A DNA stretch of 64,000 bases from Phlegmacium glaucopus (GCA_015039465.1 MU130698.1:309873-373872); one strand, 5' to 3'; counted from the first letter of the stretch, positions 41,475 through 55,209 are shown. Notes: generated by a model not told the origin, from the sequence alone. Numbers and translations are program-made.

Positions 41475-43902
41475 ATGGCTGCAAAAAAAGGGCTATATTC
41501 TGACCCTTCCGGAGGCACTGACCTGAAGCCAAAGGTATCTGGAACAAAGAAACCCAGGAATGCCACATCAAGCCTCGAAACCCTACAGAAAATCAAAGAG
41601 TCGAGCCGTGCTGAGCATGGTCGTCCGAAAAGGACACGGGATAATTATGCAGGCTACGTAGAACGAGGAAAGTCATTCCTTGAGGATCTTGTGGCTGAAA
41701 GACGGGCAAATGTTGATAGGGTCGATGGCAACTCAAAAGTCTCAAATTGTGATGTTCCAGATGATGATATTGACGTTGACTTGCTGGAGAAAGCGTTCGA
41801 CAACCCACCAAACAAATATTCTGTGATGGTGATGGAGCTGTACCTGGTTCAGAAATGCCTTACCGAGAACAGAGGGAAAAGCACCGCAGCTGGGATCCAA
41901 GGAGCGTTTGCCGACTATTGGGACAACATGTGAGTTTTAAACCCCAAGGACTGTCATGACTCATGATAAATGCTGAACTAACCGCCATTGTCTCCCACTG
42001 CAGGGATGGTGACACCTATGGTGGCCCATATAGCTTTGACAAGGAGACGGAGACTGTCAAGGGATGTCCAGCACACTCTTCCACCATCAAGTCATACATC
42101 AAAGTAATTGGTTCCAAATCGGGAGCTAAAGGAGCGGCAGCGGCGGGTCGACACCATGCAGAGGCAATGAGGATTGAAGAGCTGAAAAAAATCATGGAAT
42201 GGTCAGAAACTGAGTATCCATCCAAGTCCTTGACGTCAGCTGCAGACTCACTGGTGGATCTTGACGAATTGATGCTTGCTGTCGAGCACACTATGATGCG
42301 AGCATTTATGACTTCAGGATTCACACTGTGGACAAGGTATCATCCCCCACACCGGTCAGTGTTTGGGTGCTAAACGACTGATCTACAAATTATTCAGGAA
42401 CTTTGAGCTCACCGGTCTGCAAGCACGCGACATCATGTACGGCTTTGAGGGTCCAGCACCATACTTCCATCCTTACTTCAAGGTGCATCTTGAAAATCGC
42501 AAGGGGTGGCAGCGCAAGCTGGGACACGATGGACCGCTTGAGAGTAGGTGCATGTTGCATGTCATGGTGCTCTGGTTACTAACAATGCTGAACGGTCGTC
42601 AGGCAACACCTACAACATCTATCAGCAGGACATCCTCGAGATCGACATGTACACCCATCTGCGAAAGTGGATTGCTCTCCTCAAAGGTCGCCTCGGTCGT
42701 GAACTGGAGCCTGATGACTACATATTTCCACACTTCTCGCCCAATGGCATCCTGGACCCTGCTCGACAGATGACACACGACATGGTACAGATTCTTATCA
42801 CTAGATTTGCGTCAAGTGCCGGCCTCACAAAGCCATACACCACACACTGCTTCCGGAGGGGTGGCGCCCAGTACAGGTTTATGTATGCACCAATTGGGAG
42901 ACGGTGGTCCTTGTGCAAGATCCGCTGGTGGGGTGGGTGGGTGATCGGAGAACATGTAAGTCCTTGAAGTTCGCCATACATCACCTGTGACCTTCTTGGT
43001 GATGATCATGTGTCAAACAGGTGGATACGCTGATGAAGTATCTCGTTGACTCCCTGCAAAGCTATGAGAATGACTATGGAAACTCCCTCTGTCCGGTGCA
43101 GAATGAGCCTGACCAGAGTTTCATGGGAGAACACGCACTCCTGAAGCCAGTCACTGTCCACGAATTTCGCATGTTTGGTAGTTCTATCATGTCAGCACTA
43201 AAGACGACTTCGACCAATACCACATGCTCCCAAATCAACACCGTGACGCCTGCTGGTCTTTCGAACCCGAATGTTGCTTCTGCCCCCATGTCAATGTCCA
43301 CTACAGGGCTCTCAATCAAGTCGATCCCGATCTTCCCTATTCCTATTTCTACTCCGAGTCCAGTTCCGACTGCCTTCACAACTCTGACTCCGAGCTGCTT
43401 CCAACCTGAGAGCGAACAGGCAGCCACTTTGGTTACTACAAACAACTCAGCTGTGGGCACTGGCAAGTGTATTCCACTTGCTGGGGTTTGCATTCCAGAT
43501 CTGCCTCGGAGTCGAGGCAGCTGGCGTATCGCACTTCGCCAATGGTATGATGTCGACCCCAAAACTGGACGCGCTCTGAAGGACTGGCCGGACGAGTGGT
43601 TCAAAGACTCCATGAGAGGGAAAACGGCCGCGAAACGGTCCCAACGAGCCCTTATTGCTCACGAATATGACCTGTGAGTTTGAGTCTTTACTCTTGTGTC
43701 TCAAACCTCCAACTGAACCTTGGTGCGAAGCTTGGGTGGCACCCATGACAACTTTCTCGCCGCTTATCCGGAGGCCGATTCCACGAGGGTCAGTGATCTG
43801 CTTGAGGTAATTCGAGGCAAACACGGACTGCGCAGAAAAAGTCGAAACTGCACACCGGAGCAAAGGCACAACCACAGTCCAGAGCTGTCCACACCATATT
43901 GA
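41475..43902 (+). CDS. Crypton-like tyrosine recombinase, six exons
   Basis: Exons 41475-41929, 42004-42336, 42398-42543, 42603-42955, 43021-43673 and 43731-43902 join to 2112 nt (703 aa). The core matches tyrosine recombinases. The probable first catalytic Arg is formed across the exon 2/3 junction (WTR-NFELTGLQARD), the H-x-x-R box is TTHCFRRGGAQ, a Trp lies in RWWGGW, and the nucleophile Tyr is in VDTLMKYLVD. The C-terminal region (SWRIALRQWYDVDPKTGRAL, KDWPDEWF, and the exon 6 segment) resembles the GCR1-type DNA-binding domain found in Cryptons. The N-terminus is basic (KRTRDNYAGYVERGK). Cryptons move by recombinase-mediated integration without terminal inverted repeats. No frameshift or stop interrupts this model, so it may still be active. 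A Thr/Ser/Pro-rich linker (43190-43440) separates the two domains. Confidence 0.88.
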
Positions 43903-44555
43903 AGACATGAGTAGCATGAGCAGTACGTGATTGCCATCTTGCTTTCTTTCGTATTGTATTTCCTACCTATGTTCGAGCCCGGGGCCTCCTGCCAAAAAGG
44001 CTGACAATGTCGAGCTCCTGCCATTTGCTTGGGCTCGCTTGTTCTCGTTCAATAGTACCATATTTTATTTTCTTCAACCTATTCACTTCGTAGTAGTAAT
44101 TCTAATTCATGTAGTAGCTTACTTGCTCTCTAGTCTGCTAGTAGTCTCTGCTCTAATGTCAACGAACATCATACGCGGCGCTAGGGGAGTAGAGAGGTAC
44201 CAGACACAGCGAGGCGGCGACGCGAAGCGCCAAAACGGGTGATGACCAAGCTGAATCCGGCCATAGCCGGTAAATCATCGGTACTAAGTGACGTTACATC
44301 GATTTCGGGCCGGACGCTGTTTTTTTTTTGTCAGCACGAGGCTTTGCTATTAGCCGACACACAACGACGACTGGTCACTGAGGCCTGGCCTAATAGGCAC
44401 CCCCACACGTGTTGAAGTCGACTTTAAAAAAACATCCTAAACCTTTGTCTCCTTCTTATTTTTGCTGTTCATCTTGTTTGTTTTTTTTTTTTACTCCCCC
44501 AAAGTTATCCGCCGAGCAGGAGAGGAAGTGGAAAGTTGCAGACCTTGATTTATTT
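43903..44555. other. Intergenic: 3' flank of recombinase and promoter of the next gene
   Basis: No gene is supported. It includes a T10 tract at about 44320 and pyrimidine-rich sequence before 44520. An upstream frame opens at 44409, but its first 50 codons (polyphenylalanine and Cys-rich) look like a pyrimidine tract rather than protein. Confidence 0.5.
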
Positions 44556-45143
44556 ATGCCAACGGAGCAAAGCCAACTCGAATATTATCAATATTATCGT
44601 GCATCCCAAAAACGGGTCAAGCAGTGGGTCCAAAAGACGAGTCAGGAACTTGAAGCTGGTGCTGAGAGGAGGTCGTCAGATTTCCGTCTGAAAGATGGTG
44701 GTGGTGACAGCGAGGATGCGGGAAGCGGACGAAAAGGAAGTCGAAGAAGATCGTCATCGTCAAAGCTTCAAATTAATGCCCAAATCGATAGTTCGAGATC
44801 TCGAGGTCCTTCATCATCATCACGGAAGAAGGCCGCAAAGACAACTGACGACGTTCGAAACACCCACACCCATACCCATACTCGGTCTCGAAAATCTTAT
44901 TATTCCTCAGATGGATTAGCCCTTTCCTCGCTTTTACCATTCGGATTATTCCCTTTGTTTTTCGCCTTGACACCTCCATCCGTGGCTACCCTTTTCGCTG
45001 CGACGATACTGCTTGCAGGTTACTTTTGTGTGGATTACGGCGTAAGCATTCAATCACCCTTGATATTTTGATATTTCTTAGACTGATTTATTTTCGTTTT
45101 TTTTTTCTTTTAGAAACAAGAGTCGATCTCTGAGAAATTGTAA
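44556..45143 (+). CDS. Small predicted membrane protein, two exons
   Basis: Exons 44556-45041 and 45114-45143 give 171 aa. I chose the ATG at 44556 because the upstream in-frame sequence is a translated T-tract. Intron: GTAAGC..TTTTAG, phase 0. The N-terminal part is charged and aromatic (SQLEYYQYYRASQKRVKQWV). A Ser/Arg/Lys-rich low-complexity region (RRRSSSSK, THTHTHT) follows. The C-terminal third has two hydrophobic stretches (LLPFGLFPLFFAL and TLFAATILLAGYF), then a short tail GKQESISEKL. Two membrane spans with a cytosolic N-terminus are plausible. No family is recognised. Confidence 0.6.
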
Positions 45144-45659
45144 TCTGGCGTTTCTGGCGTTGGATGAAGCAGGCATAGGCTATGCTTCCATAAATCCTTT
45201 TCATCTTCACGGAACTCCTGATTCAAGGAAAACATACATACAACACATATATATACCTCCATTTACAACATTTACAAGATTACCAACGTTCACGATGCAC
45301 CCATTCTTATAAAAACATCTACTACTATCTAAGGTTCTCTGATTACCGACGTTCACGACGCACTAAGTTCCATCCCATCTACGAAACAACTGTATAGGCA
45401 GTACGCAGTTTGATTATTTTTTTTGAAAAAAGCGAATTTTCTATCTACATAGGAAATATAGTAAAATACAACTTAGCATGCTATGTATACGCCAAGTACT
45501 ACGAAAAAAAAAGACAAGTGCCCGAAAGATAACTATACGATTGTTACTACCACTGAAGTATACTGACGGCCTAGATAGAAAACATAAGGAAACAATTTCC
45601 ACGCCCCCTACAAAAACAACAACAATACCATCTCCCTGGGCGGAATGATCGAATGTGTC
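45144..45659. other. Convergent 3' intergenic region
   Basis: Lies between the stops of the plus-strand membrane protein gene and minus-strand VPS10. A/T-rich with ATATATATACC and several A-tracts, compatible with two 3' UTRs. No gene seen. Confidence 0.6.
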
Positions 45660-48600
45660 TCAAGGTTCTTCATCCTCGAATCGAAGTATCTGAGCATCTT
45701 CATCAATGGGTACATGTCTATATCCAGTCCTCTGTGACCTGAAGAAATACATGTCCACTCTAGATGCGACCCATTGATAGGCAATTCCAGTAACACCGAC
45801 AATGAACCAAGGAATTGAAGCCAAGGTAGCGATAACGCCTGTGTCGCCTCCGAAAGCTGGTAGTCTGTTGACCTCGCCTGGAAGTCGAATCGTTCTGTGA
45901 TGCAATTTTTAAGTTGGGTATGCAAAAAAAAAGGATAACGAAAATAAAAGAACTTACCCTCTTGCCAGTCCACTCCGACGGAAGTAAAAGTAAGCCACCA
46001 AAGCAGTGAATCCAAACGGCAGTAATAGGACAAAGAACCAGAACACAGGTCCTTTAGAACCGAATCCAGGACAACGATGGGGTTTGCCACGATCAGATCT
46101 ATCACCGTTTTCACAACTCGAGTAAGGGATCAGTCGATACGGTGTCCGTTCATACCAGAACTCTTCTCCTCCTGCGCACGACTGTTCGTCTGGAAGTGGG
46201 GTTGTACCAGGAACGAGTACACATTCGTCGTTTGAGTTCTTGACGTAATTGAATTCACTGGACATTATGAACAATAAGCATCTTGAAAAGAAAAAGGGAG
46301 CAGAAATGTACCATTCAAAGTCAGCTCTTGCGCAAGGGCAGTTTTGGATGACCTTATTTGCCGCCTTTTGTTTGTCTCCTACTACGCAATCGGCGCTACG
46401 AACTCGGCGATGGTACAGCGTCTAATGAAACAATCAGTAAATAGCGAAGACGATTAATGAAGAGTACCCCTACCTGTCTTCCGAAGAGACATTGCTCAGG
46501 TCGTTCCTCACTTGGACTCCACAGTTCAAAATCGTCTTTTCCAGGATTTTCAGCGTCAATATTACCTAAAAGTCAAAAGTATCAACGATCCACATTCAAA
46601 ACAAAAGAAAGCAAGTCGAAAAGGAACAATACCCACACTGTCTCGAAGTCAAAGCCGAAAAGTCAAGATGAACTGCGATGCTACCAAGTGACCTGTGATA
46701 ATCCCCAAACAAGATAAACTTGCGACTTGTGTCGGAAGGAACCGTAACGATAGATTTCACTCTCATTCTCTCCTGCGTGAACTGATATTCTCGCCAAGTC
46801 AAGCCTTCGTCAGTACTGTAAAGGACATGATCCGTCGGTTCCTCGTCGTTAGCCATCACCACAATCGATCCAGAATCACCGAATTCCCAGAGGTGGGCAT
46901 CTTTATGAACCTCTTGCCACGTGAAGCCAGCGTCTCGACTTAGGAAGGTATCAGAATCCGTGTATGGTGCAAGATATTCTCCAACATTGCCAACAGCCAT
47001 GAGTAATCCCGGAACAGAAGGTGTGCTGTAGGTGGCTCTGGGGTCGTTTCTTTCGGTGTAGCCGTGGATGTGCAGTGAGCAACTCTGGAAGATTCATCCT
47101 ATGTAAGAAAACGGGGAGGATAGATGAAAGACGGGACAAATAGACGTACTGTGTCGAAACATGAATACGGTTGTTTATTCGAGTCCAACAGCGGAGGCGT
47201 CAATGGCGTCCATGTGCTGCCTATCAAGAGTAATCAGCCAGAAAATCCACAGTAATATGTACGACCCCACCATCATTATGCGTAATCCGACTCTGCAATA
47301 TCTTGGATTTAATAATCTTCGCTTCCTCAGGATTGGCCACAATATTGATAAGTGCAATCCCATCCAACCCAATCATCTTTTCGAAATCCACATATCCACG
47401 TTCATTTCTGTTGACGTTCTCGGCGGAGATTCCGAAATAAGTTCCATTGGAGTTAGATTTGAGGATGGTACCCCAGTAAGGATAGGGGGGTTCTGACATG
47501 GTCATAAGTAAGAAGAGAGCATAGGTAGATGATTCGAGAATGGTATATGCCTAATTAATGATAATGATTAGACTGCGAGGGAAAGAGAAGCAAGGTAAAA
47601 ACGGAAAGACACGTACATGAGTTTCAGGGTGCATAGAAGGAGGGAATTTCCCAGATGCGAAACGATTTCCATCCAACGAAACTTGTAATTCCAAGGTTCC
47701 TCTAGAAGGTAACACCTAAAAAGAAATCCAAAACAATCAGCCTTCAAAAAAGAAAGGAAATGAATAAAAAATATACCTCAGCGACAACGAAAAACTCTGA
47801 AAACTTGGTAAATCCCACAACGTTCTCAAACAACCTCCTCTTCGATGACTTTTCAAAATAGTTTCTTCCAACCACCAACTCTAGAGGATTCTTGCCGAAA
47901 TATGTCTGCGAACCTTGCTTATCTTTGTACGATTCGCATACAATCTCTGTCGGATCGGCCTCCAATCGCGCATCCTTGGCAAATGCACAATTCCTCACGT
48001 AGGATTCTACAAATTGCCAATGTCGTCCGTTATTGTCTGAATAATGAGCTTCGACATGGCAGTTATCCTTAGTATCGCTGTTACAATCCCTGTTTCCCGT
48101 CCAGATCAACAGATCTGAAGTAGGGTGGAAATGGATAACCTGAATCCCGAATGAGTTGGGAGGCGAAGGAGCTGTACCAATATTCCATGTCCTTCCTGTG
48201 TCGGTGGTGTAATAGAATGTATCCGAGTCGGTGATAAGGAATGCCCGGTCGACAGCGTATTTGTGATGATAAAAGGCCAAAAAGCGCTTCTCAGGGAAGA
48301 GTTGAGTCCATGAGTAACCCTCGTTGCTGGATTGCCACATCGAGAAGTCTGAGAGGCGGACGAGGATGGTCTAAAGAAACATTCCAAAAAGTTAAGACGT
48401 GAGGTTTCAGGATTTGAGAATGACAACACTATGGATTTACCTTGTCCTCTTTGAAGTAGGCATGTTGAACGACCTCAGTTTGGAACTGGAACTAAGAAAA
48501 GCGCCATAGTTAAACACTTGAACACGGAAAAAAGTTTCTAACTGGGGGACTTACTGTCTGATGAACCACATTTCCTTCAGGTGGTTGAGCTAGGCGTAAT

Positions 48601-51080
48601 CGTATCAGTCCTCCATGAAACACCCCAAAAACTGAACATGAAAAGAAAACTTACCATTCGAACACTTCTTATCCACCTTTTCATCCTTCTGAATACCACC
48701 TTCACATGTATTGCCAGGTACCTTCCTCCACCCACTCGAGCCCTTGTACATCTGGTCCGGGGTTTCGGGATTACATATCCCAGCAGGAATAGGTTCTGGT
48801 CCAACAGGAACGCAATCACTACCTTGACGTATGAAGTTGAAGTCGCTGTGAGGATTTCAACGAAATTTTAGTGAAAAGATAGGTCAAGGCCAAAGTAAGA
48901 CAACGTTACCACTCGTAATCCGCATCTGTACATGGACAATTGTCTTCATGAGTAACAGGGTCTCTGTATTTCTCGCCAACGTAGCAATTCGCTTCTGGTT
49001 TTCGGCGTTTGTACCATTGCTATGAATAGAAAAGGGCGGAATCAGGGTATATCCTTTCTTCTTTCCACAGTGAAGCAACACATACCCGATGTCCCATCAA
49101 ACACTCACTTTCATGAGGTCGTGCATACCATTTCTCGAAATCCGAGTCTTGGCATTTACGTCCCCTCGTTTTTGAGAAATCCAAAAACACAACCACGGCT
49201 CCACCATCACCGTATTTCTGATCTCCCTTTGATACTTGGCCGAGGAGCAGGAACTTTTGTGATGTTGAATCGGGTAAAGTGACTAACGCATATGCGCGGA
49301 GCTTGACGCCAAGATCATACGGTGTCCTGCCGATAAAGTAATTAAGAGATAAAGAGGAGGAAAAGAACGTTGTGCTTACCAGGTTGTACCCAAATCTAAT
49401 GAATACTTGACAATATCCGTCGGTTCCTCATCATTAACGATCACAAGGATACTACCCAAATCTCCAAACTCATACTTATGAGCATCCTTCGAGATCATTT
49501 TCCACGTCACACCAGCATCCGTGCTAAGGAAAGTATCACTATTCCCATATTCCCATAGACTCTCGCCAACTGAGCCTACACCCATAACGAAACCAGGTGC
49601 AGGAGATGAAAATATGCGACCATAGTTGTGTGCTGCCGTGACGGAATGGAAATGGAGTGCGCAATGGGCGGTATCAGAGGGATCGCATGAGATTTTCTGT
49701 CCACTGATATCTTGACTCGGAGGACGGATAGGAGCCCAAGAACTACCATCGCTGAAAGTGATCATAGTTCTCAATTTCTTTGGGACGCCTCTGCCTTCAA
49801 CCTCCTGTGCATTGGTGACGATATTGGACATTCCGATACCTTCCACCCCATATATGCGCTCGTAATCCACGAAACCAAATCGATTCCGATTCGTATCTTT
49901 CAAAGTTTCAACGAAGAACGTGCCATTGGAGTTACTGATGAACAAAGTCCCGATAGCAGCTCTGTCCTGTAGGACAACGTCAACAGCGAGGGAATGTGTG
50001 GTCGATTCCAACAACGTGTAAGCATTTTCTCTGAGTTGAGCGGAAGAGGCGTGTGGGAATTGCGCTTTGGCCCAAGTCTTCGCATCGACTGAAACGAAGA
50101 GTAACATATCTCCATCCCTGCCACTGAGATCTTTCAATGCTGCTACCGCAAATTTGGAGACAATCGCGAAAGCTACAACTCCTTTAGCTTTCCTACCGAT
50201 TCCGAATTCTTCTATCTTGATATTTTCCTCGAAGAAATCCGTGCTGCTGTACAAGCGACTGGAGGAAATGGTATGAGTTTCTGAAGTGTCGAATGAGACG
50301 CAGTAAATGTGGTCCGGGTGAGCATCGTGTATGAAATCCTTTGTACTGTGAGCGAACTGGCAGTTGGTGGTGTCGGTTAGAAGAATTTTTGTTTCATCAC
50401 TGAAGGCCGTTTTTGTGTAGTATGTCTGAAAATTCACCACAAGTCAATCGACATTTTTCTGAAATATGAAGGATGAATGATAATTACGTGGACCCTACAC
50501 CTTGTTTGCCAGCCTTCACCCTCACAACTTCTACCTTGATACAAGATATATCCGTACTTTTTGAGGTCCGAGTGGAAAGTGAGGGGTTTTGCTACCTCTG
50601 CAGGTGGAACAGGGACCTCGAATGGTCGCCATGTCCTACCTCTGTCTTCGGTCCTGTAGTGCCTCATCCCCTGTGTAAGAATGAACGCCTGTGCAATGCC
50701 AGAATCAGCCAAAAAAAGAGTTATCAAGTAAAATCTCATTCACATATCGATTATCAAAAGGATGCTCGACCACTATGGAAGCCACTCCGTCTGGTATCCC
50801 GTCTGCCTGTTTCCAATTTCTACCTTCGTCATGCGACATGTAGACATTTCTTTCTGCCAGGTCATGAAAGAGGGCGACCTGAAAAAAGTAATAAAAATTG
50901 AATATTTGTTATACGGTAAACAATAATATATACACGTACATCAGTATCGTCGAAAAAGAATAGCCGTTCTGGGAGGTTGTTGAAGGGTGTGATTATAGAC
51001 TCTGGTTTTGACTGAGCAGCGACGAAAACAGCAATAAACGATAGCCAGGACAAAAGCGCCCAGCAGCGAGCTGCTGTCAT
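45660..51080 (-). CDS. VPS10: Vps10 vacuolar sorting receptor (sortilin family)
   Basis: A type I membrane receptor that in yeast sorts carboxypeptidase Y from the late Golgi to endosomes. Translation from ATG at 51080 gives a signal peptide ([17 protein letters not shown]). Two successive Vps10 beta-propeller domains follow, each with BNR/Asp-box repeats (for example [36 protein letters not shown]). Each is followed by the Cys-rich sortilin C-terminal module ([14 protein letters not shown] at about 48900-48950; [14 protein letters not shown] near 46245-46340). A transmembrane helix ([20 protein letters not shown], about 45966-46040), a second hydrophobic stretch ([20 protein letters not shown]) and an acidic cytosolic tail ([15 protein letters not shown]) end the protein. 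Many short introns; first introns are 50879-50939, 50689-50743 and 50427-50487. Length, about 1450-1500 aa, is normal for fungal Vps10. An upstream in-frame ATG at 51119 would add a His-rich leader before the signal peptide and is less likely. Confidence 0.96.
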
Positions 51081-51219
51081 GGTTGAAGGGCGTCGATGGT
51101 GGTGGTGGTTATGGGACAAGCCCTGAATAGCTCTGCTGTCGTGGTCAGTGACTCAAACTGCGGCTTTGGCTTCTGTCACAGATGTGTTACACATAAAAAT
51201 AAATAAAACATTATAAAAT

Positions 51220-54200
51220 CTATTCTGTAACATCCATAATTCCACAATCCTTCATAAAAGTAAGCCAACCAGCATCCATCCCACTCTCACTTGACAATCC
51301 CATCTCAACAACACCAGCAGGATCCATCACATTGTTCCCACTCGTTCTAAACGGAAACGTTGGCGGCACACCCATCCGATTGAACCCCATGTTAGGTAGG
51401 TTATTATAACCATATCCAGGAGGGTTTTGATATCCACCCATACTAGTCATATAACCACCCGGTCTCTGCTGAACCTGCGGCGTATTATAATATCCCTCTG
51501 ATCCGAGCAGTCCGATACCGGTATTTGTGTTCAATCCCATCATACCTCGCGACATCCCTCCTCCATACTCCCTCATATCAGCCAAATTCGTCGGTTGAGG
51601 GATGAGATGGCCAGATGACTGGCCTTCGAGTTGACTTGGGAAGAACCTTCCACCATCACCACCAGCCAATGGAGCTACATTTTGGGCTCCAGCGTTCCTC
51701 GGCGGCTCCCGGTTCAAATAACTGATCAACGAAGGATGTACCTGGGATTTATCCAACTCAAAAGGAGAAGGGACTGGTGGAGAACCTTGATGCGACTGGG
51801 GTTGTTGAAGATGAACGTAGGAGAAGGCACTCTGATTAGATTGAAGGTTGGGTGGCGGTTGTTGCGTTTGGGTTTGGGTTTGGGACTGCGTTTGACCTTG
51901 TCTTCCTTTTCGATCTAATACTCGGGTTTGCCCACCAAATATAGCTAGATCGTCTTCAATATCGTCTGTAGCAAAAATGTCTATCGGGGAGCTTGGAGAA
52001 GGACTAGCGGCGGAAAGGTTAGGCGAATGCTGGACATATGTAGCCTTTTCTCGTAGCTTGAGAAGGACGCCCAAAGCAGTTTTTGCACGTTGTGAGTGAG
52101 GCGCCGTCCGTTCGAACAGGCTAACAGCGAGCCTGAAATCTTTCATAGCAATAGAAGCAATATTGGAATTAGGCGAACGGGTAACCACTGTGCCCACAAT
52201 AACCTTTTTGCAAATAAAAACAGTTGGTTCCATCAACGAAAACGCTTAACGATATGTGCACTCACAGCTGCAGAGAATGTATGATACATTAAGAACCATA
52301 ATCGCATCGCCATCGCCGCACATCGTTCGAAGAGGTGTGCAGAAGCTTTTATAATCACCGAAGCGCAACGGTACGCTGTCAAAAACGAAGGTGCGAAAGG
52401 ACTCAGAAGCGGGTTGGTAGGATGATCAAGCATAGCTTGCGCAAAGAAACTCCTGTGCAAATAAATCATAGCTGCAAAAACATTCATCATTAACTCGAAT
52501 AATTGTTGAATAGACTTCAAGAACACTCAACTAACTGTGCGATTCTGGCTCGCGTAGAAATCTCTCAAGCTCAATGAACTAGAGTTGAATATTTCCTCGC
52601 CCACTTCTTTCGTCACATATGGATTAAACGAAGCTGGGAAACAGATCTCTCGAACTTTCTTATCCAGATCGAGGATGGTGTTATAACTCGGGGCATGAGC
52701 AATGAGAGTAGCATCAGCAACCGAGTTGTAGATATCCTTTCCGAAATGATGTTTCATCCGCCAGACTACATTTCAATCACTCTAAGCCGGCTGACGTTGA
52801 ACAGAAATGTAAAGATGAAGCGACTTACATCCCGTTTGATGCTCAGAATCCTTGCCCAACGTCGCATCCTCGTCTGTAGGAAACTCACAATCGACATACG
52901 AGAGATGAATTGCAGGTGGTCGTCCCAATGCCAGACTCTACTCAAGAACGTTTCAGCATAACCTTACTTACATTGGTTTGTAGGGCTCACATGAGATACA
53001 TCAGCAGAGAACACTTCCCAGAAAAGATTCCTGCGTTTTTGCACAGTAATGGGATCCATATTCCAGCGTGCACTATCTCGGTCTGTACACAAGAGTCAGA
53101 ATTCAAATCGAATATTTGGAAAGGATGGCTTACGGAGGCCAATCTAAAACAGACTATCAGCAGAAGAACTGCAAGGTTTACGTGAACAAACGTACACTTT
53201 GAGCAAGCTTGGCAGTGAAGCTCATAATACACCACTAAGAATTATATAGATATAAGTATAACGGTCTCTTTTTGGATTTCAATTCCCATACCGCACTATC
53301 CCGAGAATATTTCTTCCCCGCTAACGTATGATACGTAGCCATTAGTCCCATTGCTTTCACCGTATCCATGTTCGCAGATTCGTAAACGGATCTTAGGGAT
53401 AGTCCTGCTCGTCCGAGGTCACAAAACCTTTCGGCCTCAGAATTGAACGGAGCTCGTTCCAAATCAAGTAGAGCGCCAAGAGCAAAGATAAAATAAAGGC
53501 TTGCCAAGGCATGAGGAGTACAACTTCTCTTCATATTCATATGACCTTCGTCAAAATCAGAACCAGGAGAAGACCCAGCGTCTAGCCGTACCGCCCTGCG
53601 CACAGCAGCGGCATTATATACGCCAGGCAGGAGGGTATCGAACAATTCTTCCCGTTTGATAGGACGGAAGAAGAATGCGGCGTGGTCAATGTAAGAAGTA
53701 CACAGCTGCACAGCCACTTCCATAGAGGGTAGGAAAGTTTCGAGAAGCTCTAGTTTAGTGGAGTTTGGTCGGGATTTAGAAGTGAACGGGAATAGCTCAG
53801 CCAGTTTTTGAACTTCAGCAAACATATCTAGTGACGCTGGCCCAGTGTCTTGATCATCGTCGGAGGAGTCTTCGCCTTCGTCATCCGCTTTCTATGGTAT
53901 GAGGGGTAGACATTATTAAACAACCTCCTCAAACGTGATTTTCGATTACGAACCATCATGAGAGTCTAAAGAATCATAATACCGTAAAGTTGTTTCAATT
54001 GTGGCATGATAAGGGAGATAAAGAGTGCTCCTACCTCAGAGCCAGCCGAACGTCCAAGATACTGAAGCTTCCCCGAACTTCCCAGGGTCAACGTCCCCAA
54101 TGCGTCAATTGATTTTTGTGGGGCATGATCCTCGTCGCTAGTAGGGGTTTCACGTACATTGATCGACTCTGACCCAAACTTGACTTTCAAAAGTTCATCA

Positions 54201-54719
54201 CTCAACAATGGATGTCTCTGGTCTGACACTGAAGATTGAAGGATTGCGAGAGCATCTTCCAGTTGTCGAATGCGATTGCTCATTTCGTAGATCTTTTCGT
54301 GAAGTTGTTCTGTATCTGCCAGGATGAAGCTATATTCCACAACGTTTAGCTATGGTTTCCAAGTGGGAATTTACTTATAGTCACCGAGTACCCTGGCCAC
54401 CCGTCAAGATACCTTGAACGTTAAGACGTAAGAAATCGTCTCGTCCGCCAGATATGATGTCTCACCCAGAGGACAGATACTTTCGCATCCTCGTCTATAG
54501 CAAGAGCCACATGGGACATTCTTATCACATCGTAGCTTCAACCGCCGACATTCAGCACACGCAAGTTCGCCTGTTTACTTCGATTCATCACACACGGAAC
54601 AAGGTGATAACTAGCCACTCACCACGAAGCCTTTTCTGCTCAATGTCTTTGATTTCCTCCTCAGTAAGTTTCTTGGTGGTTCTTCGAGGTGAAATGACTT
54701 TAGTGTTGTCCACTGGCAT
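51220..54719 (-). CDS. Zn2Cys6 fungal-specific transcription factor
   Basis: Translation from 54719 gives a basic N-terminus (SPRRTTKKLTEEEIKD), a first intron, and then the binuclear zinc cluster at about 54470-54571 (CAECRRLKLRCDKNVPC and CYRRGCESIC), a DNA-binding module of fungal regulators. A coiled-coil-like linker follows (EKIYEMSNRIRQLEDAL). The fungal-specific regulatory domain spans about 52500-53830 (AVQLCTSYIDHAAFFFRPI, MGLMATYHTLAGKKYSRDSA, a GRPPAI-type region near 52990). The C-terminus is a Gln/Pro/Gly/Asn-rich, probably activating, region ending WLTFMKDCGIMDV. Several introns of about 50-60 nt interrupt it. Its 5' end is 490 bp from the end of the coiled-coil gene. The regulated pathway cannot be inferred; neighbouring genes on the same strand do not form an obvious cluster. 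Confidence 0.92.
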
Positions 54720-55209
54720 CGTAGAGTTTCGGACGTAGGCGATTATCGATCAGACCTTTTGTTGCTCACCATAGTCAGTCAAGTTTCGACAGCTTAATAT
54801 CTTCTCACGTGCTCTCTGGTTTATTTAAAGTTTGATATTCAATGATCATTGCAACGATAAATAGAAACCATTTACATAAACTTGAGGGATTGTCCCCCAT
54901 GGATCATCGGTAACCGGTGACCTGCTGGAAATATTCCGGAGCTTAAGGGTACCTGAGATAACAAATTGAACTGATGCAGGGTCTGCTGAGAACACAATGT
55001 CAGCGTATCAACAATGTGGATGTTCACAACTTGAATTACCTGGGGTCACTATATCTTTCCTTAACAAATGTCGCAAAAAACTTTAGTAAAACATAGTAAT
55101 ACAGGGGTGGCGTGTCAAAACGTCCAAATTATACGGAACAAAAGTCTCCGATGTCCAGACATAACGAACCAACAACATAAAAGAACCACGATAAAGGAAA
55201 ATACTACAC
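54720..55209. other. Intergenic region upstream of the transcription factor gene
   Basis: About 490 bp between the transcription factor start and the coiled-coil gene stop. It contains GGTAACCGGTGACC-like palindromic sequence near 54910 and no ORF that I would call. Expected to hold the transcription factor promoter and the 3' UTR of the upstream gene. Confidence 0.55.

Noticed and set aside
43970..44000. GTTCGAGCCCGGGG..CC resembling a tRNA 3' half
   Set aside because: No matching 5' half or cloverleaf was found within 100 bp upstream.
51081..51119. Upstream in-frame ATG for VPS10 adding a His-rich leader
   Set aside because: It would place a charged, His-rich segment before the signal peptide; the ATG at 51080 gives a normal secretory leader.
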